A DNA stretch of 64,000 nucleotides from Tetradesmus obliquus (taxonomy: Eukaryota > Chlorophyta > Chlorophyceae > Sphaeropleales > Scenedesmaceae), in the NCBI GenBank assembly GCA_030272155.1, contig CP126193.1, forward strand, positions 5,456,001 through 5,520,000, written 5' to 3'. Positions 1 through 15,000 of this stretch are shown piece after piece (position 1 is the first letter of the stretch; each line of letters starts with the position of its first letter). The notes under the pieces are model-generated. The model had not been told where the DNA came from. It was given only the letters and a program-made list of their open reading frames with translations, and made no database searches. The position numbers and the translations under genes were made by a program.

Positions 1-3000
1 GATGCCTCCCACTCAACAAGCAGAGTCCACCCAGCTGAACAGCAGCCGCTCCACAAACACCAGCAGAAGGATTGGAGGTGCTGCACTGGCGCTGCTCCTG
101 ACATCCCCACAAAACCCCAGCCATGCTGGTAGCACCGTGTTCCCCAGCAGCAGCATCAAAATCATCTTCCAGATGCCTTTCTGACAGCAATGTAATGTGG
201 TTCAGCAAATACCCAGCAGCTCCACAAACACCAGCAGAACGATTGGAGTTGCCGCACTTGAACTGCTGCTGACCACCCCACAAAACCCCAGCTCAAACAG
301 GCTGTGCCAGCATCACTGTGTTCCCCACCGTCTGCCGTGACACGATCTTACAGATGCCTCCCACTCAACAACCAGAGTCCACTCAGCTGAAAAGCAGCCG
401 CTCCACAAACACCAGGAGAAGGATTGGAGGTGTTGCACTGGCGCTGCTCCTGACATCCTCACAAAAACCCCGCCATGCTGGTAGCACCGTGTTCCCAAGC
501 AGCAGCATCAAAATCATCTTCCAGATGCCTTTCTCACAGCGAAGTAATGTGGTTCAGCAAATACCCAGACGCTCCACAAACACCAGCAGAACGATTGGAG
601 TTGCCGCACTTGAACTGCTGCTGACCACCCCACAAAACCCCAGCTCAAACAGGCTGTGCCAGCATCACTGTGTTCCCCACCGTCTGCCGTGACACGATCT
701 TACAGATGCCTCCCACTCAACAACCAGAGTCCACTCAGCTGAAAAGCAGCCGCTCCACAAACACCAGGAGAAGGATTGGAGGTGTTACACTGGCGCTGCT
801 CCTGACATCCTCACAAAAACCCCGCCATGCTGGTAGCACCGTGTTCCCAAGCAGCAGCATCAAAATCATCTTCCAGATGCCTTTCTCACAGCGAAGTAAT
901 GTGGTTCAGCAAATACCCAGACGCTCCACAAACACCAACAGAACGATTGGAGTTGCCGCACTTGAACTGCTGCTGACCACCCCACAAAACCCCAGCTCAA
1001 ACATGCTGTGCCAGCATCACTGTGATCCCCACCGTCTGCCGTCACACGATCTTATAGATGCCTCCCACACAGTAATTAAGGTCCACCCAGCAGAACAGCA
1101 GCCGCTCCACAAACACCAGCAGAAGGATTGGAGGTGCTGCACTGGCGCTGCTCCTGACATCCCCACAAAACCCCAGCCATGCTGGTAGCACTGTGTTCCC
1201 CAGCAGCAGCATCAAAATCTTCTTTCAGATGCCTTTCTCACAGCAATGTAATGTGGTTCAGCAAATACACAGCCGCTCCACAAACACCAGCAGAACGATT
1301 GGAGTTGCCGCACTTGAACTGCTGCTGACCACCCCACAAAACCCCAGCTCAAACAGGTTGTGCCAGCATCACTGTGTTCCCCACCGTCTGCCGTCACACA
1401 ATCTTACAGATGCCTCCCACTCAACAAGCAGAGTCCACCCAGCTGAACAGCAGCCGCTCCACAAACACCAGCAGAAGGATTGGAGGTGCTGCACTGGCGC
1501 TGCTCCTGACATCCACACAAAACCCCAGCCATGCGGGTAGCACCGTGTTCCCCAGCAGCAGCATCAAAATCATCTTCCAGATGCCTTTCTCACAGCAATG
1601 TAATGTGGTTCAGCAAATACCCAGCCGCTCCACAAACACCAACAGAACGATTGGAGTTGCCGCACTTGAACTGCTGCTGACCACCCCACAAAACCCCAGC
1701 TCAAACAGGCTGTGCCAGCATCACTGTGTTCCCCACCGTCTGCCGTGACACGATCTTACAGATGCCTCCCACTCAACAACCAGAGTCCACTCAGCTGAAA
1801 AGCAGGCGCTCCACAAACACCAGGAGAAGGATTGGAGGTGTTGCACTGGCGCTGCTCCTGACATCCTCACAAAAACCCCGCCATGCTGGTAGCTCCGTGT
1901 TCCCAAGCAGCAGCATCAAAATCATCTTCCAGATGCCTTTCTCACAGCAATGTAATGTGGTTCAGCAAATACCCAGACGCTCCACAAACACCAGCAGAAC
2001 GATTGGAGTTGCCGCACTTGAACTGCTGCTGTCCACCCCACAAAACCCCAGCTCAAACAGGCTGTGCCAGCATCACTGTGTTTTCCACCGTCTGCCGTGA
2101 CACGATCTTACAGATAACTCCCACTCAACAACCAGAGTCCACCCAGCTGAACAACAGCCGCTCCACGAACAACATTAAAACGTTCTTTGCTGACGCACTT
2201 GCGCTGCTGTTGAACTCACGCAAAACCCCAGCTCAAACAGGCTGTGCCAGCATCACTGTGTTCCCCACCGTCTGCCGTCACACGATCTTATAGATGCCTC
2301 CCACTCAACAATTAAGGTCCACCCAGCTGAACAGCAGCCGTTCCACAAACACCAGGGGAAGGATTGGTGGTGCTGCACTGGCGCTGCTCCTGACATCCAC
2401 ACAAAACCCCAGCCATGCTGCTAGCACCGTGATCCCCAGCAGCAGCATCAAAATCATCTTCCAGATGCCTTTCTCACAGCAATGTAATGTGGTTCAGCAA
2501 ATACCCAGCCGCTCCACAAACACCAGCAGAACGATTGGAGTTGCCGCATTTGAACTGCTGCTGACCACCACACAAAACCCCAGCTCAAACAGGCTGTGCC
2601 AGCATCACTGTGTTCCCCACCGTCTGCCGTGACACGATCTCACAGATGCCTCCCACTCAACAACCCGAGTCCACCAAGCTGAACAGCAGCCGCTCCACGA
2701 ACAGCATTACACTGTTCTTTGCTGACGCACTTGCGCTGCTGTTGAACTCACGCAAAACCCCAGCTCAAACATGCTGTGCCAGCATCACTGTGATCCCCAC
2801 CGTCTGCCGTCACACGATCTTATAGATGCCTCCCACACAGTAATTAAGGTCCACCCAGCAGAACAGCAGCCGCTCAACAAACACCAGCAGAAGGATTGGA
2901 GGTGCACTGGCGCTGCTCCTGACATCCCACAAAACCCCAGCCATGCTGGTAGCACTGTGTTCCCCAGCAGCAGCATCAAAATCATCTTTCAGATGCCTTT

Positions 3001-6000
3001 CTCACAGCAATGTAATGTGGTTCAGCAAATACACAGCCGCTCCACAAACACCAGCAGAACGATTGGAGTTGCCGCACTTGAACTGCTGCTGACCACCCCA
3101 CAAAACCCCAGCTCAAACAGGTTGTGCCAGCATCACTGTGTTCCCCACCGTCTGCCGTGACACGATCTTACAGATGCCTCCCACTCAACAAGCAGAGTCC
3201 ACCCAGCTGAACAGCAGCCGCTCCACAAACACCAGCAGAAGGATTGGAGGTGCTGCACTGGCGCTGCTCCTGACATCCACACAAAACCCCAGCCATGCGG
3301 GTAGCACCGTGTTCCCAAGCAGCAGCATCAAAATCATCTTCCAGATGCCTTTCTGACAGCAATGTAATGTGGTTCAGCAAATACCCAGCCGCTCCACAAA
3401 CACCAGCAGAACGATTAGAGTTGCCGCACTCAAACTGCTGCTGACCACCCCACAAAACCCCAGCTCAAACAGGCTGTGCCAGCATCACTGTGTTCCCCAC
3501 CGTCTGCCGTGACACGATCTGATAGATGCCTCCCACACAGCAATTAAGGTCCACTCAGCTGAAAAGCAGCCGCTCCACAAACACCAGGAGAAGGATTGGA
3601 GGTGTTGCACTGGCGCTGCTCCTGACATCCTCACAAAAACCCCGCCATGCTGGTAGCACCGTGTTCCCAAGCAGCAGCATCAAAATCATCTTCCAGATGC
3701 CTTTCTCACAGCAATGTAATGTGGTTCAGCAAATACCCAGCCGCTCCACAAACACCAGCAGAACGATTGATGTTGCCGCACTTGAACTGCTGCTGACCAC
3801 CCCACAAAACCCCAGCTCAAACAGGCTGTGCCAGCATCACTGTGTTCCCCACCGTCTGCCGTGACACGATCTTACAGATGCCTCCCACTCAACAACCAGA
3901 GTCCACCCAGCTGAACAGCAGCCGCTCCACAAACACCAGCAGAAGGATTGGAGGTGCTGCACTGGCGCTGCTCCTGACATCCTCACAAAAACCCCGCCAT
4001 GCTGGTAGCACCGTGTTCCCAAGCAGCAGCATCAAAATCATCTTCCAGATGCCTTTCTGACAGCAATGTAATGTGGTTCAGCAAATACCCAGCCGCTCCA
4101 CAAACACCAGCAGAACGATTAGAGTTGCCGCACTTAAACTGCTGCTGACCACCCCACAAAACCCCAGCTCAAACAGGCTGTGCCAGCATCACTGTGTTCC
4201 CCACCGTCTGCCGTGACACGATCTTATAGATGCCTCCCACACAGCAATTAAGGTCCACCCAGCTGAACAGTAGCCGCTCCACGAACACCAGCAGAAGGAT
4301 TGGAGGTGCTGCACTGGCGCTGCTCCTGACATCCCCACAAAACCCCAGCCATGCTGGTAGCACCGTGTTCCCCAGCAGCAGCATCAAAATCATCTTTCAG
4401 ATGCCTTTCTGACAGCAATGTAATGTGGTTCAGCAAATACCCAGCCGCTCCACAAACACCAGCAGAACGATTGGAGTTGCCGCACTTGAACTGCTGCTGA
4501 CCACCCCACAAAACCCCAGCTCAAACAGGCTGTGCCAGCATCACTGTGTTCCCCACCGTCTGCCGTCACACGATCTTACAGATGCCTCCCACTCAACAAG
4601 CAGAGTCCACCCAGCTGAACAGCAGCCGCTCCACAAACACCAGCAGAAGGATTGGAGGTGCTGCACTGGCGCTGCTCCTGACATCCACACAAAACCCCAG
4701 CCATGCGGGTAGCACCGTGTTCCCCAGCAGCAGCATCAAAATCATCTTCCAGATGCCTTTCTCACAGCAATGTAATGTGGTTCAGCAAATACCCAGCCGC
4801 TCCACAAACACCAACAGAACGATTGGAGTTGCCGCACTTGAACTGCTGCTGACCACCCCACAAAACCCCAGCTCAAACAGGCTGTGCCAGCATCACTGTG
4901 TTCCCCACCGTCTGCCGTGACACGATCTTACAGATGCCTCCCACTCAACAACCAGAGTCCACTCAGCTGAAAAGCAGCCGCTCCACAAACACCAGGAGAA
5001 GGATTGGAGGTGTTGCACTGGCGCTGCTCCTGACATCCTCACAAAAACCCCGCCATGCTGGTAGCACCGTGTTCCCAAGCAGCAGCATCAAAATCATCTT
5101 CCAGATGCCTTTCTCACAGCAATGTAATGTGGTTCAGCAAATACCCAGCCGCTCCACAAACACCAGCAGAACGATTGATGTTGCCGCACTTAAACTGCTG
5201 CTGACCACCCCACAAAACCCCAGCTCAAACAGGCTGTGCCAGCATCACTGTGTTCCCCACCGTCTGCCGTGACACGATCTTACAGATGCCTCCCACTCAA
5301 CAACCAGAGTCCACTCAGCTGAAAAGCAGCCGCTCCACAAACACCAGGAGAAGGATTGGAGGTGTTGCACTGGCGCTGCTCCTGACATCCTCACAAAAAC
5401 CCCGCCATGCTGGTAGCACCGTGTTCCCAAGCAGCAGCATCAAAATCATCTTCCAGATGCCTTTCTCACAGCAATGTAATGTGGTTCAGCAAATACCCAG
5501 CCGCTCCACAAACACCAGCAGAACGATTGATGTTGCCGCACTTAAACTGCTGCTGACCACCCCACAAAACCCCAGCTCAAACAGGCTGTGCCAGCATCAC
5601 TGTGTTCCCCACCGTCTGCCGTGACACGATCTTACAGATGCCTCCCACTCAACAACCAGAGTCCACCCAGCTGAACAGCAGCCGCTCCACAAACACCAGC
5701 AGAAGGATTGGAGGTGCTGCACTGGCGCTGCTCCTGACATCCCCACAAAACCCCAGCCATGCTGGTAGCACTGTGTTCCCCAGCAGCAGCATCAAAATCA
5801 TCTTCCAGATGCCTTTCTCACAGCAATGTAATGTGGTTCAGCAAATACCCAGCCGCTCCACAAACACCAGCAGAACGATTGGAGTTGCCGCACTTGAACT
5901 GCTGCTGACCACCCCACAAAACCCCAGCTCAAACAGGCTGTGCCAGCATCACTGTGTTCCCCACCGTCTGCCGTGACACAATCTTACAGTTGCCTCCCAC

Positions 6001-9000
6001 TCAACAAGCAGAGTCCACCCAGCTGAACATCAGCCGCTCCACAAACCCCAGCAGAAGGATTGGAGGTGCTGCACTGGCGCTGCTCCTGACATCCACACAA
6101 AACCCCAGCCATGCTGGTAGCACCGTGTTCCCCAGCAGCAGCATCAAAATCATCTTTCAGATGCCTTTCTCACAGCAATGTAATGTGGTTCAGCAAATAC
6201 CCAGCCGCTCCACAAACACCAGCAGAACGATTGGAGTTGCCGCACTTGAACTGCTGCTGACCACCCCACAAAACCCCAGCTCAAACAGGCTGTGCCAGCA
6301 TCAGTGTGTTCCCCACCGTCTGCCGTGACACGATCTTACAGTTGCCTTCCACTCAACAACCAGAGTCCACCCAGCTGAACATCAGCCGCTCCACAAACCC
6401 CAGCAGAAGGATTGGAGGTGCTGCACTGGCGCTGCTCCTGACATCCACACGAAACCCCCGCCATGCTGCTAGCACCGTGATCCCCAGCAGCAGCATCAAA
6501 ATCATCTTTCAGATGCCTTTCTCACAGCGAAGTAATGTGGTTCAGCAAATACCCAGCCGCTCCACAAACACCAGCAGAACGATTGGAGTTGCCGCACTTG
6601 TACTGCTGCTGACCACCCCACAAAACCCCAGCTCAAACAGGCTGTGCCAGCATCACTGTGTTCCCCACCGTCTGCCGTGACACGATCTTACAGATGCCTC
6701 CCACTCAACAACCAGAGTCCACCCAGCTGAACAGCAGCCGCTCCACAAACACCAGCAGAAGGATTGGAGGTGCTGCACTGGCGCTGCTCCTGACATCCCC
6801 ACAAAACCCCAGCCATGCTGGTAGCACTGTGTTCCCCAGCAGCAGCATCAAAATCATCTTCCAGATGCCTTTCTCACAGCAATGTAATGTGGTTCAGCAA
6901 ATACCCAGCCGCTCCACAAACACCAGCAGAACGATTGGAGTTGCCGCACTTGAACTGCTGCTGACCACCCCACAAAACCCCCAGCTCAAACAGGCTGTGC
7001 CAGCATCACTGTGTTCCCCACCGTCTGCCGTGACACGATCTTACAGATACCTCCCACTCAACAACCAGAGTCCACCCAGCTGAACAGCAGCCGCTCCATG
7101 AACAGCATTAAAACGTTCTTTGCTGACGCACTTGCGCTGCTGTTGAACTCACGCAAAACCCCAGCTCAAACATGCTGTGCCAGCATCCCTGTTACACCCA
7201 CCGTCTGCCGTCACACGATCTTATAGATGCCTCCCACAGAGTAATTAAGGTCCACCCAGCAGAACAGCAGCCGCTCCACAAACACCAGCAGAAGGATTGG
7301 AGGTTTACTGGCGCTGCTCCTGACATCCACACAAAACCCCAGCCATGCTGGTAGCACCGTGTTCCCCAGCAGCAGCATCAAAATCATCTTCCAGATGCCT
7401 TTCTCACAGCAATGTAATGTGGTTCAGCAAATACCCAGCCGCTCCACAAACACCAACAGAACGATTGGAGTTGCCGCACTTGAACTGCTGCTGACCACCC
7501 CACAAAACCCCCAGCTCAAACAGGCTGTGCCAGCATCACTGTGTTCCCCACCGTCTGCCGTGACACGATCTTACAGATAACTCCCACTCAACAACCAGAG
7601 TCCACCCAGCTGAACAGCAGCCGCTCCATGAACAGCATTAAAACGTTCTTTGCTGACGCACTTGCGCTGCTGTTGAACTCACGCAAAACCCCAGCTCAAA
7701 CATGCTGTGCCAGCATCCCTGTTACACCCACCGTCTGCCGTCACACGATCTTATAGATGCCTCCCACAGAGTAATCAAGGTCCACCCAGCAGAACAGCAG
7801 CCGCTCCACAAACACCAGCAGAAGGATTGGAGGTTTACTGGCGCTGCTCCTGACATCCACACAAAACCCCAGCCATGCTGGTAGCACCGTGTTCCCCAGC
7901 AGCAGCATCAAAATCATCTTCCAGATGCCTTTCTCACAGCAATGTAATGTGGTTCAGCAAATACCCAGCCGCTCCACAAACACCAACAGAACGATTGGAG
8001 TTGCCGCACTTGAACTGCTGCTGACCACCCCACAAAACCCCCAGCTCAAACAGGCTGTGCCAGCATCACTGTGTTCCCCACCGTCTGCCGTGACACGATC
8101 TTACAGATAACTCCCACTCAACAACCAGAGTCCACCCAGCTGAACAACAGCCGCTCAATGAACAGCATTAAAACGTTCTTTGCTGACGCACTTGCGCTGC
8201 TGTTGAACTCACGCAAAACCCCAGCTCAAACATGCTGTGCCAGCATCCCTGTTATCCCCACCGTCTGCCGTCACACGATCTTATAGATGCCTCCCACAGA
8301 GTAACTAAGGTCCACCCAGCAGAACAGCAGCCGCTCCACAAACACCAGCAGAAGGATTGGAGGTGCACTGGCGCTGCTCCTGACATCCACACAAAACCCC
8401 AGCCATGCTGGTAGCACTGTGTTCCCCAGCAGCAGCATCAAAATCATCTTTCAGATGCCTTTCTCACAGCAATGTAATGTGGTTCAGCAAATACCCAGCC
8501 GCTCCACAAACACCAGCAGAACGATTGGAGTTGCCGCACTTGAACTGCTGCTGACCACCCCACAAAACCCCAGCTCAAACAGGCTGTGCCAGCATCACTG
8601 TGTTCCCCACCGTCTGCCGTCACACAATCTTACAGATGCCTCCCACTCAACAAGCAGAGTCCACCCAGCTGAACAGCAGCCGCTCCACAAACACCAGCAG
8701 AAGGATTGGAGGTGCACTGGCGCTGCTCCTGACATCCACACAAAACCCCAGCCATGCTGGTAGCACTGTGTTCCCCAGCAGCAGCATCAAAATCATCTTT
8801 CAGATGCCTTTCTCACAGCAATGTAATGTGGTTCAGCGAATACCCAGCCGCTCCACAAACACCAACAGAACGATTGGAGTTGCCGCACTTGAACTGCTGC
8901 TGACCACCCCACAAAACCCCAGCTCAAACAGGTTGTGCCAGCATCACTGTGTTCCCCACCGTCTGCCGTCACACAATCTTACAGGTGCCTCCCACTCAAC

Positions 9001-12000
9001 AAGCAGAGTCCACCCAGCTGAACAGCAGCCGCTCCACAAACACCAGCAGAAGAATTGGAGGTGCTGCACTGGCGCTGCTCCTGACATCCACACAAAACCC
9101 CAGCCATGCTGCTAGCACCGTGATCCCCAGCAGCAGCATCAAAATCATCTTCCAGATGCCTTTCTCACAGCAATGTAATGTGGTTCAGCAAATACCCAGC
9201 CGCTCCACAAACACCAGCAGAACGATTGGAGTTGCCGCATTTGAACTGCTGCTGACCACCCCACAAAACCCCCAGCTCAAACAGGCTGTGCCAGCATCAC
9301 TGTGTTCCCCACCGTCTGCCGTGACACGATCTCACAGATGCCTCCCACTCAACAACCCGAGTCCACCCAGCTGAACAGCAGCCGCTCCACGAACAGCATT
9401 ACACTGTTCTTTGCTGACGCACTTGCGCTGCTGTTGAACTCACGCAAAACCCCAGCTCAAACATGCTGTGCCAGCATCACTGTGATCCCCACCGTCTGCC
9501 GTCACACGATCTTATAGATGCCTCCCACACAGTAATTAAGGTCCACCCAGCAGAACAGCAGCCGCTCAACAAACACCAGCAGAAGGATTGGAGGTGCACT
9601 GGCGCTGCTCCTGACATCCCCACAAACCCCAGCCATGCTGGTAGCACTGTGTTCCCCAGCAGCAGCATCAAAATCTTCTTTCAGATGCCTTTCTCACAGC
9701 AATGTAATGTGGTTCAGCAAATACCCAGCCGCTCCACAAACACCAGCAGAAAGATTGGAGTTGCCGCACTTGAACTGCTGCTGACCACCCCACAAAACCC
9801 CCAGCTCAAACAGGCTGTGCCAGCATCACTGTGTTCCCCACCGTCTGCCGTGACACGATCTTACAGATAACTCCCACTCAACAACCAGAGTCCACCCAGC
9901 TGAACAGCAGCCGCTCCATGAACAGCATTAAAACGTTCTTTGCTGACGCACTTGCGCTGCTGTTGAACTCACGCAAAACCCCAGCTCAAACATGCTGTGC
10001 CAGCATCCCTGTTACACCCACCGTCTGCCGTCACACGATCTTATAGATGCCTCCCACAGAGTAATTAAGGTCCACCCAGCAGAACAGCAGCCGCTCCACA
10101 AACACCAGCAGAAGGATTGGAGGTTTACTGGCGCTGCTCCTGACATCCACACAAAACCCCAGCCATGCTGGTAGCACCGTGTTCCCCAGCAGCAGCATCA
10201 AAATCATCTTCCAGATGCCTTTCTCACAGCAATGTAATGTGGTTCAGCAAATACCCAGCCGCTCCACAAACACCAACAGAACGATTGGAGTTGCCGCACT
10301 TGAACTGCTGCTGACCACCCCACAAAACCCCCAGCTCAAACAGGCTGTGCCAGCATCACTGTGTTCCCCACCGTCTGCCGTGACACGATCTTACAGATAA
10401 CTCCCACTCAACAACCAGAGTCCACCCAGCTGAACAACAGCCGCTCAATGAACAGCATTAAAACGTTCTTTGCTGACGCACTTGCGCTGCTGTTGAACTC
10501 ACGCAAAACCCCAGCTCAAACATGCTGTGCCAGCATCCCTGTTATCCCCACCGTCTGCCGTCACACGATCTTATAGATGCCTCCCACAGAGTAATTAAGG
10601 TCCACCCAGCAGAACAGCAGCCGCTCCACAAACACCAGCAGAAGGATTGGAGGTGCACTGGCGCTGCTCCTGACATCCACACAAAACCCCAGCCATGCTG
10701 GTAGCACTGTGTTCCCCAGCAGCAGCATCAAAATCATCTTTCAGATGCCTTTCTCACAGCAATGTAATGTGGTTCAGCAAATACCCAGCCGCTCCACAAA
10801 CACCAGCAGAACGATTGGAGTTGCCGCACTTGAACTGCTGCTGACCACCCCACAAAACCCCAGCTCAAACAGGCTGTGCCAGCATCACTGTGTTCCCCAC
10901 CGTCTGCCGTCACACAATCTTACAGATGCCTCCCACTCAACAACCAGAGTCCACCCAGCTGAACAGCAGCCGCTCCACAAACACCAGCAGAAGGATTGGA
11001 GGTGCACTGGCGCTGCTCCTGACATCCACACAAAACCCCAGCCATGCTGGTAGCACTGTGTTCCCCAACAGCAGCATCAAAATCATCTTTCAGATGCCTT
11101 TCTCACAGCAATGTAATGTGGTTCAGCGAATACCCAGCCGCTCCACAAACACCAGCAGAACGATTGGAGTTGCCGCACTTGAACTGCTGCTGACCACCCC
11201 ACAAAACCCCAGCTCAAACAGGTTGTGCCAGCATCACTGTGTTCCCCACCGTCTGCCGTCACACAATCTTACAGGTGCCTCCCACTCAACAAGCAGAGTC
11301 CACCCAGCTGAACAGCAGCCGCTCCACAAACACCAGCAGAAGAATTGGAGGTGCTGCACTGGCGCTGCTCCTGACATCCACACAAAACCCCAGCCATGCT
11401 GCTAGCACCGTGATCCCCAGCAGCAGCATCAAAATCATCTTCCAGATGCCTTTCTCACAGCAATGTAATGTGGTTCAGCAAATACCCAGCCGCTCCACAA
11501 ACACCAGCAGAACGATTGGAGTTGCCGCATTTGAACTGCTGCTGACCACCCCACAAAACCCCAGCTCAAACAGGCTGTGCCAGCATCACTGTGTTCCCCA
11601 CCGTCTGCCGTGACACGATCTCACAGATGCCTCCCACTCAACAACCCGAGTCCACCCAGCTGAACAGCAGCCGCTCCACGAACAACATTAAAACGTTCTT
11701 TGCTGACGCACTTGCGCTGCTGTTGAACTCACGCAAAACCCCAGCTCAAACATGCTGTGCCAGCATCACTGTGATCCCCACCGTCTGCCGTCACACGATC
11801 TTATAGATGCCTCCCACACAGTAATTAAGGTCCACCCAGCAGAACAGCAGCCGCTCAACAAACACCAGCAGAAGGATTGGAGGTGCACTGGCGCTGCTCC
11901 TGACATCCCCACAAAACCCCAGCCATGCTGGTAGCACTGTGTTCCCCAGCAGCAGCATCAAAATCATCTTTCAGATGCCTTTCTCACAGCAATGTAATGT

Positions 12001-15000
12001 GGTTCAGCAAATACCCAGCCGCTCCACAAACACCAGCAGAACGATTGGAGTTGCCGCACTTGAACTGCTGCTGACCACCCCACAAAACCCCAGCTCAAAC
12101 AGGTTGTGCCAGCATCACTGTGTTCCCCACCGTCTGCCGTCACAAAATCTTACAGATGCCTCCCACTCAACAAGCAGAGTCCACCCAGCTGAACAGCAGC
12201 CGCTCCACAAACACCAGCAGAAGGATTGGAGGTGCTGCACTGGCGCTGCTCCTGACATCCACACAAAACCCCAGCCATGCGGGTAGCACCGTTTTCCCCA
12301 GCAGCAGCATCAAAATCATCTTTCAGATGCCTTTCTCACAGCAATGTAATGTGGTTCAGCAAATACCCAGCCGCTCCACAAACACCAACAGAACGATTGG
12401 AGTTGCCGCACTTGAACTGCTGCTGACCACCCCACAAAACCCCAGCTCAAACAGGCTGTGCCAGCATCACTGTGTTCCCCACCGTCTGCCGTGACACGAT
12501 CTTACAGATGCCTCCCACTCAACAACCAGAGTCCACTCAGCTGAAAAGCAGCCGCTCCACAAACACCAGGAGAAGGATTGGAGGTGTTGCACTGGCGCTG
12601 CTCCTGACATCCACACAAAACCCCAGCCATGCTGGTAGCACCGTGTTCCCCAGCAGCAGCATCAAAATCATCTTTCAGATGCCTTTCTCACAGCAATGTA
12701 ATGTGGTTCAGCAAATACCCAGCCGCTCCACAAACACCAGCAGAACGATTGGAGTTGCCGCACTTGAACTGCTGCTGACCACCCCACAAAACCCCAGCTC
12801 AAACAGGCTGTGCCAGCATCAGTGTGTTCCCCACCGTCTGCCGTGACACGATCTTACAGTTGCCTTCCACTCAACAACCAGAGTCCACCCAGCTGAAAAG
12901 CAGCCGCTCCACAAACCCCAGCAGAAGGATTGGAGGTGCTGCACTGGCGCTGCTCCTGACATCCACACAAAACCCCCCCCATGCTGGTAGCACCGTGTTC
13001 CCCAGCAGCAGCATCAAAATCATCTTCCAGATGCCTTTCTCACAGCAATGTAATGTGGTTCAGCAAATACCCAGCCGCTCCACAAACACCAGCAGAACGA
13101 TTGGAGTTGCCGCACTTGAACTGCTGCTGACCACCCCACAAAACCCCAGCTCAAACAGGCTGTGCCAGCATCACTGTGTTCCCCACCGTCTGCCGTGACA
13201 CGATCTTACAGATGCCTCCCACTCAACAACCCGAGTCCACCCAGCTGAACGGCAGCCGCTCCACGAACAGCATTAAAACGTTCTTTGCTGACGCACTTGC
13301 GCTGCTGTTGAACTCACGCAAAACCCCAGCTCAAACATGCTGTGCCAGCATCACTGTGTTCCCCACCGTCTGCCCTGACACGATCTTAGAGATGCCTCCC
13401 ACACAGCAATTAAGGTCCACCCAGCTGAACGGCAGCCGCTCCACGAACAACATTAAAACGTTCTTTGCTGACGCACTTGCGTTGCTGTTGAACTCACGCA
13501 AAACCCCAGCTCAAACAGGCTGTGCCAGCATCACTGTGTTCCCCACCGTCTGCCCTGACACGATCTTAGAGATGCCTCCCACACAGCAATTAAGGTCCAC
13601 CCAGCTGAACAGCAGCCGCTCCACGAACACCAGCAGAAGGATTGGAGGTGCTGCACTGGCGCTGCTCCTGACATGCCCACAAAACCCCAGCCATGCTGGT
13701 AGCACCGTGTTCCCCAGCAGCAGCATCAAAATCATCTTCCAGATGCCTTTCTGACAGCAATGTAATGTGGTTCAGCAAATACCCAGCCGCTCCACAAACA
13801 CCAGCAGAACGATTGGAGTTGCCGCACTTGAACTGCTGCTGACCACCCCACAAAACCCCAGCTCAAACAGGCTGTGCCAGCATCACTGTGTTCCCCACCG
13901 TCTGCCGTGACACGATCTTACAGATGCCTCCCACTCAACAACCAGAGTCCACTCAGCTGAAAAGCAGCCGCTCCACAAACACCAGGAGAAGGATTGGAGG
14001 TGTTGCACTGGCGCTGCTCCTGACATTCTCACAAAAACCCCGCCATGCTGGTAGCACCGTGTTCCCAAGCAGCAGCATCAAAATCATCTTCCAGATGCCT
14101 TTCTCACAGCGAAGTAATGTGGTTCAGCAAATACCCAGACGCTCCACAAACACCAGCAGAACGATTGGAGTTGCCGCACTTGAACTGCTGCTGACCACCC
14201 CACAAAACCCCAGCTCAAACAGGCTGTGCCAGCATCAGTGTGTTCTCCACCGTCTGCCGTGACACGATCTTACAGATGCCTCCCACTCAACAACCAGAGT
14301 CCACTCAGCTGAAAAGCAGCCGCTCCACAAACACCAGGAGAAGGATTGGAGGTGTTGCACTGGCGCTGCTCCTGACATCCTCACAAAAACCCCGCCATGC
14401 TGGTAGCACCGTGTTCCCAAGCAGCAGCATCAAAATCATCTTCCAGATGCCTTTCTGACAGCAATGTAATGTGGTTCAGCAAATACCCAGCCGCTCCACA
14501 AACACCAGCAGAACGATTGGAGTTGCCGCACTTGAACTGCTGCTGACCACCCCACAAAACCCCAGCTCAAACAGGCTGTGCCAGCATCACTGTGTTCCCC
14601 ACCGTCTGCCGTGACACGATCTTACACGTGCCTCCCACTCAACAACCAGAGTCCACCCAGCTGAACAGCAGCCGCTCCACAAACCCCAGCAGAAGGGTTG
14701 GAGGTGCTGCACTGGCGCTGCTCCTGACATCCACACAAAACCCCCGCCATGCTGGTAGCACCGTGTTCCCCAGCAGCAGCATCAAAATCATCTTTCAGAT
14801 GCCTTTCTCACAGCAATGTAATGTGGTTCAGCAAATACTCAGCCGCTCCACAAACACCAGCAGAACGATTGGAGTTGCCGCACTTGTACTGCTGCTGACC
14901 ACCCCACAAAACCCCAGCTCAAACAGGCTGTGCCAGCATCACTGTGTTCCCCACCGTCTGCCGTGACACGATCTTACAGATGCCTCCCACTCAACAACCA

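Noticed and set aside
7011-12120. Satellite block considered as a CRISPR-like array
   Set aside because: Units are 171-181 bp, contiguous, with no unique spacers.
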